A stretch of 8,595 bases of DNA, taken from positions 43,850 through 52,444 of the forward strand of contig DKRV01000007.1 in assembly GCA_002472405.1 (NCBI GenBank). Reading direction: 5' to 3'. This document shows, one piece after another, positions 6,098 through 8,595 of this stretch (positions within the stretch are counted from its first letter, which is position 1; each line of letters begins with the position of its first letter). The notes under the pieces are model-generated. The model made no database searches, had not been told where the DNA came from, and was given only the letters and a program-made list of their open reading frames with translations. The position numbers and the translations under genes were made by a program. The DNA comes from Clostridiales bacterium UBA7273. GTDB taxonomy: Bacteria; Bacillota; Clostridia; Oscillospirales; Oscillospiraceae.

Positions 6098-7390
6098 TCA
6101 ACAGTAACCAAACAGTCTCGGCAGGAACAGGCTCAAATCGGGCACATATGTAGTAATAATCAGAGTCGGCAGCCATGCAAACAAGATAAGTCTCATGGTA
6201 TGCGGCAGCATTTCCTTTACTTCTGCACCTGAAATTTTACCGCCCAAGTAAAGAAGCGGTGCCGTCGGAGTGGTAATATTGCCCATGCCGAGGTTTACGC
6301 CGACTATCGCAGCAAATTGAATTGGGCTGACTCCAAGTTCAGTTACAATCGGGAGAAGTATCGGTGTAGCAAGAAGCACGCCGCTTGTATCATCCATCAG
6401 CATTCCCAAAAGAATCATAAACAGATTTATCATTATCATGATAACAGCCGGGCTATCAGATATAGAAGTCAGCATTTTCAAAAGCATTTGAGGAACATTG
6501 TTCATGGTATACAGTCTGCTGAGTATCATTACGGAAAAAAGCATCATCATTATAACGCCGGTAGTTTTACCTGCGCTGATAAGAGAATCTCTTAAATCGC
6601 CCATGGTCATCTCTCTATAATAAAGCATCGCAACAGGAATCGCATAGATGACCGACAGTGCCGCAGCTTCAGTGGTGGTCATGACGCCACCATATATAGC
6701 GCCCAAAATAACAAATGGCATGAGCAATGCGGGGATGGAGCTCTTCTTTTTCCCCTGCGTCGAAGCAACAGGCTTACTGTCGACAGACTTTACAATATTT
6801 TTGTTTTTGGCGGCGTAAAAAAGATTTACCGTACTAAACAAGATTACAAGAATGATACCCGGAATTATGGTTGCAAGGAAGCAGGCTAAAACGGATTGCC
6901 CTCCTACCCAGCCATACAGTATCATAGACATGCTTGGCGGTATCAGCAGGCCCAAAACCGCACAGCTTGAAATGAGAGAACCTATAAATCCTTTTTCATA
7001 TCCGTTTTCTTCAAGCCTCGGAGACATTATAGAGCCTATACATGCAATAGTAGCGCCGGCGCTTCCGGATATAGCACCGAATACCGCACTGGATATGGCA
7101 GTAACAATGCCAAGCCCGCCTTTAATTTTGCCGAAGCCCAGTTTTTCAACAGAATCAATCAGTCTTCGGCCTATTCCGCCATGATCAATAACAGCCCCGG
7201 CAAGCACGAACAGGGGAATGGTAAGGAGCAGCACATTGTTTATTTGGCTTCCGCCATACGACAGCAGAAACATCGGATCGGAGCCCGAACAATATACTAT
7301 TATTGCAGCTGCACCGAGAAAAGTCAAGGGGATAGATATACCAAGCACAAGAAAGACAATAACGGACAGAAAGGCTATTACCAGTATCAT
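6098..7390 (-). CDS. dctM: TRAP transporter large permease, DctM type
   Basis: The 430-residue large membrane subunit of a tripartite ATP-independent periplasmic transporter. It forms the ion-coupled elevator that carries the substrate delivered by the binding protein. Length and hydrophobic pattern (about 11-12 segments) are normal for the family. Recognisable DctM blocks: SGSAGATIACIGSIM (108-122), GYEKGF (130-135), GLLIPPSMSMILYG (147-160), the central TTTEAAALSVIYA, and NLGMGNITTPTAPLLYLGG near residue 370, a likely ion/substrate site of the second repeat half. The ATG at 7388-7390 shares its A with the TGA of dctQ, so translation is coupled; GGGCGGTGA just upstream is the ribosome binding site. 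The substrate is unknown; family members carry C4-dicarboxylates, sugar acids, keto acids and similar compounds. The gene itself is intact. Confidence 0.95.
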   Translation of the reverse strand: MILVIAFLSVIVFLVLGISIPLTFLGAAAIIVYCSGSDPMFLLSYGGSQINNVLLLTIPLFVLAGAVIDHGGIGRRLIDSVEKLGFGKIKGGLGIVTAISSAVFGAISGSAGATIACIGSIMSPRLEENGYEKGFIGSLISSCAVLGLLIPPSMSMILYGWVGGQSVLACFLATIIPGIILVILFSTVNLFYAAKNKNIVKSVDSKPVASTQGKKKSSIPALLMPFVILGAIYGGVMTTTEAAALSVIYAIPVAMLYYREMTMGDLRDSLISAGKTTGVIMMMLFSVMILSRLYTMNNVPQMLLKMLTSISDSPAVIMIMINLFMILLGMLMDDTSGVLLATPILLPIVTELGVSPIQFAAIVGVNLGMGNITTPTAPLLYLGGKISGAEVKEMLPHTMRLILFAWLPTLIITTYVPDLSLFLPRLFGYC

Positions 7391-7890
7391 CAGTTTTCAC
7401 CGCCCTTCAATATAGCGACACTTCTTATCAGATGAATTAGAACATAAATACTCATCAATATAAACGAAACTATTATTGACAGTCTGGATAAGGCCAGAGG
7501 AAGCTTGTAAATAGGAGTGGTCGGCCAAAGCTCAAAGCTCCAGCTGACAAATTGAAACGCCCAAGCCGTTGCAACAATTGCGATAACCATACTTACTGCA
7601 TACTTTACAACAGCCATTCGCTTTTTCGCTTTTTCACTCTTAAAAAGCAGAGAGGTCATATCTGCATTAATATGCGCATCATCACGGTATGCAAGAGAAC
7701 TTCCTGTAAAATAAAACCAAAACGCCGCAAATAACACAAGCTCCTCGGATCCACCAAAGTTGATACCGAGTATATACCTCATTATTGCGGCTATAACAAT
7801 TAAAGAAGTAATCAGCACACTTGTTATTATACAAATATATTCCTGTATCTTGAAGATGACATGATCGGCTCTTTTTAAGAAAGCAATCAT
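7390..7890 (-). CDS. dctQ: TRAP transporter small permease, DctQ type
   Basis: The small membrane subunit of the TRAP transporter, about 166 residues, with four membrane helices that scaffold DctM and help dock the binding protein. The family block FGGSEELVLFAAFWFYFTG, followed by AYRDDAHINADM, is at about residues 45-78. Helix pairs lie before it (ICIITSVLITSLIVIAAIMRY) and after it (VVKYAVSMVIAIVATAWAF and LSIIVSFILMSIYVLIHL). I choose ATG 7888-7890, preceded by AAAGGGTGA. The GTG three codons upstream (7897-7899) is part of that ribosome binding site. The stop codon overlaps the dctM start by one base. The gene appears intact. Confidence 0.92.
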   Translation of the reverse strand: MIAFLKRADHVIFKIQEYICIITSVLITSLIVIAAIMRYILGINFGGSEELVLFAAFWFYFTGSSLAYRDDAHINADMTSLLFKSEKAKKRMAVVKYAVSMVIAIVATAWAFQFVSWSFELWPTTPIYKLPLALSRLSIIVSFILMSIYVLIHLIRSVAILKGGEN

Positions 7891-7914
7891 CGATTTCACC
7901 CTTTCTTATCGAGT

Positions 7915-7944
7915 CCATAAAAGGGCCAAGAGGCCCTTTTATGG
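7915..7944 (-). promoter_or_regulatory. Perfect 13-bp hairpin between dctP and dctQ
   Basis: CCATAAAAGGGCC (7915-7927) and GGCCCTTTTATGG (7932-7944) are exact reverse complements around a four-base loop. The stem lies between the dctP stop and the dctQ ribosome binding site. On the minus strand the GGGCC/GGCCC core is followed by TTTT, so it may act as a partial terminator or as a stem protecting the dctP mRNA. Either would give more binding protein than membrane subunits. Confidence 0.65.
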
Positions 7945-7956
7945 ATATATATGCAA

Positions 7957-7968
7957 AACATTAATGTT
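7957..7968. repeat. 12-base palindrome at the dctP stop codon
   Basis: AACATTAATGTT is a perfect palindrome overlapping the dctP stop codon (7967-7969). It is AT-rich and short, and could be an operator half or chance. No second copy was noticed in the window. Confidence 0.2.
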
Positions 7969-8419
7969 ACTTATACAGCTTCAGAAGCTCGTTGATAAAA
8001 TCTTCACCATAGGTTTTGGCAAGCTGCGGCCAAACATTCGTGCGGACGGCTTCAGCGAACATTTCAATTTCCTCGTCAGTGAAGCGGACAATCTTAATAC
8101 CGTTGTCCTCCATCAGCTTCAGATATTTCTCGTCCTCTTCCTTTGCGTAGTTTACGCTGTTGGCGCACTCCTGACGGCAAATATCCACGATGGTTTTCTG
8201 ATCTTCGGGAGAAAGCTTTGCAAGTGTTTTTTCACTTATCATGATCTGTGTTACTTCCGGGCTCATCTGATATACATAGTAGTAATCAATGATGTCACGA
8301 TAGTTAAGATATGCACCTGCAGGAGTGGAGCCTGCAAGGCCCTCAACAACGCCGGTCTGAAGAGCCGCAAAGGTGTCGGAGGAAGCAATGCTTGTTGTGT
8401 CGAAGCCCATATATTCGCA
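7967..8419 (-). pseudogene. dctP: TRAP solute-binding protein DctP, C-terminal fragment only
   Basis: The 3' part of a TRAP substrate-binding protein gene. From EYMGFDTTSIASSDTFAALQ through TGVVEGLAGS it matches the family's second lobe; conserved features are the ALQTGVVEG block and the helical C-terminus ending ELLKLYK. About 150 residues remain of a usual 320-340. The part carrying the signal peptide, the first lobe and the family's carboxylate-binding arginine is absent. Upstream in the same frame similarity stops near 8414-8420 and a TAA occurs at 8441-8443; neither other frame restores it. The adjoining plus strand holds the start of a transposase, so I infer that an insertion split the gene, with the 5' half beyond the window. 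An ATG at 8408-8410 lacks a ribosome binding site and is unlikely to be used. Confidence 0.8.
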
Positions 8420-8464
8420 GGGGAGAATAAACCTTTTGCTTTAGGCTTCACAAATCCAGATCGG

Positions 8465-8471
8465 AAAGGAG
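8465..8471 (+). promoter_or_regulatory. Ribosome binding site of the transposase
   Basis: AAAGGAG at 8465-8471 lies nine bases before the ATG at 8481 and supports that start. Confidence 0.7.
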
Positions 8472-8480
8472 CGTGATATC

Positions 8481-8595
8481 ATGATCAAGATCAACTATAT
8501 GTCCACTTTGTTCGTTGGTATTGATGTAAGCTCAAAATCCAATGTGGTTTATTCGTACGACTCGTTTTTGGTTTGCTGGTCAAAAACCAACTGTA
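8481..8595 (+). CDS. IS110-family-like transposase, N-terminal 38 codons
   Basis: The open frame begins MIKINYMSTLFVGIDVSSKS, then NVVYSYDSFLVCWSKTNC, and runs off the right edge. The stretch FVGIDVSSKSNVVY is the hallmark N-terminus of IS110-family DEDD transposases, where the D of GID is the first RuvC-like catalytic acid. After about residue 24 the sequence departs from the usual pattern; another frame reads LLVKNQL, which resembles the expected continuation, so a small frameshift or decay is possible. Such enzymes catalyse RNA-guided (bridge RNA) integration and excision. Too little is present to name the element. Alternatives are other RuvC-fold proteins, but the context of a broken gene favours a transposase. 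Confidence 0.65.
   Translation, partial: MIKINYMSTLFVGIDVSSKSNVVYSYDSFLVCWSKTNC

Larger units (their letters stand above)
8417..8595 (+). mobile_element. Left end of an IS110-family-like insertion sequence, cut by the window edge
   Basis: Where dctP similarity ends, about 60 bases of non-coding sequence lead into a transposase start on the plus strand. IS110-family elements have no typical terminal inverted repeats, so the exact left boundary (placed between about 8414 and 8425) cannot be fixed from one end. The short leader leaves no room for a full bridge RNA before the transposase. If the assignment is right, that RNA would lie at the other end, as in the IS1111 subgroup. Confidence 0.6.

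Noticed and set aside
1..8595. CRISPR array or toxin-antitoxin, defence or biosynthetic cluster
   Set aside because: No regularly spaced repeats longer than the single pair noted, and no genes of these types on either strand.

Overview
The window looks like a low- to mid-GC Gram-positive chromosome, most likely an anaerobic member of the class Clostridia. The basis is the RpoB sequence, near-consensus vegetative promoters, strong Shine-Dalgarno sites, a tRNA with an encoded CCA end, and a TRAP transporter of the kind common in gut Clostridia. The genus cannot be read from the sequence. No wholly new system is visible. The most noteworthy structure is a TRAP transporter operon whose binding-protein gene appears to be cut by an IS110-like element at the right edge.

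Layout. (1) Positions 1-3293, minus strand: most of rpoB (RNA polymerase beta subunit), running off the left edge. It has its own near-consensus promoter at 3444-3473 and a leader of about 140 bases. No ribosomal protein gene lies directly upstream. (2) Positions 3552-4769, plus strand: a divergently transcribed polytopic membrane protein of the Gpi18-like/GT-C glycosyltransferase type. An intrinsic-terminator-like hairpin sits immediately before its ribosome binding site. (3) Positions 4766-4941, plus strand: a tRNA-Leu(GAG) gene with a promoter overlapping the preceding stop codon and a strong terminator that can work on both strands. (4) Positions 4942-5163: a spacer holding an inverted 16-base copy of the tRNA T arm, an imperfect tandem repeat and two perfect hairpins. 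(5) Positions 5164-8419, minus strand: a TRAP transporter operon read as dctP (3' fragment only), dctQ, dctM and an AraC-family regulator. (6) Position about 8417 to the right edge, plus strand: the left end and the first 38 codons of an IS110-family-like transposase.

How the parts relate. DctP (periplasmic or lipid-anchored binding protein), DctQ and DctM would form one sodium- or proton-coupled uptake system for an organic acid. The downstream AraC/cupin protein probably senses the substrate or a related metabolite. The surviving dctP piece lacks the part of the family that carries the ligand-binding arginine. Unless another binding protein exists, the transporter is probably inactive, and dctQ, dctM and the regulator may be cut off from their promoter. 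Base composition drops right after the tRNA: hand-counted 60-base lines give about 60% GC in rpoB and about 32-35% in araC and dctM. The TRAP-regulator block may therefore be an acquired segment next to tRNA-Leu.
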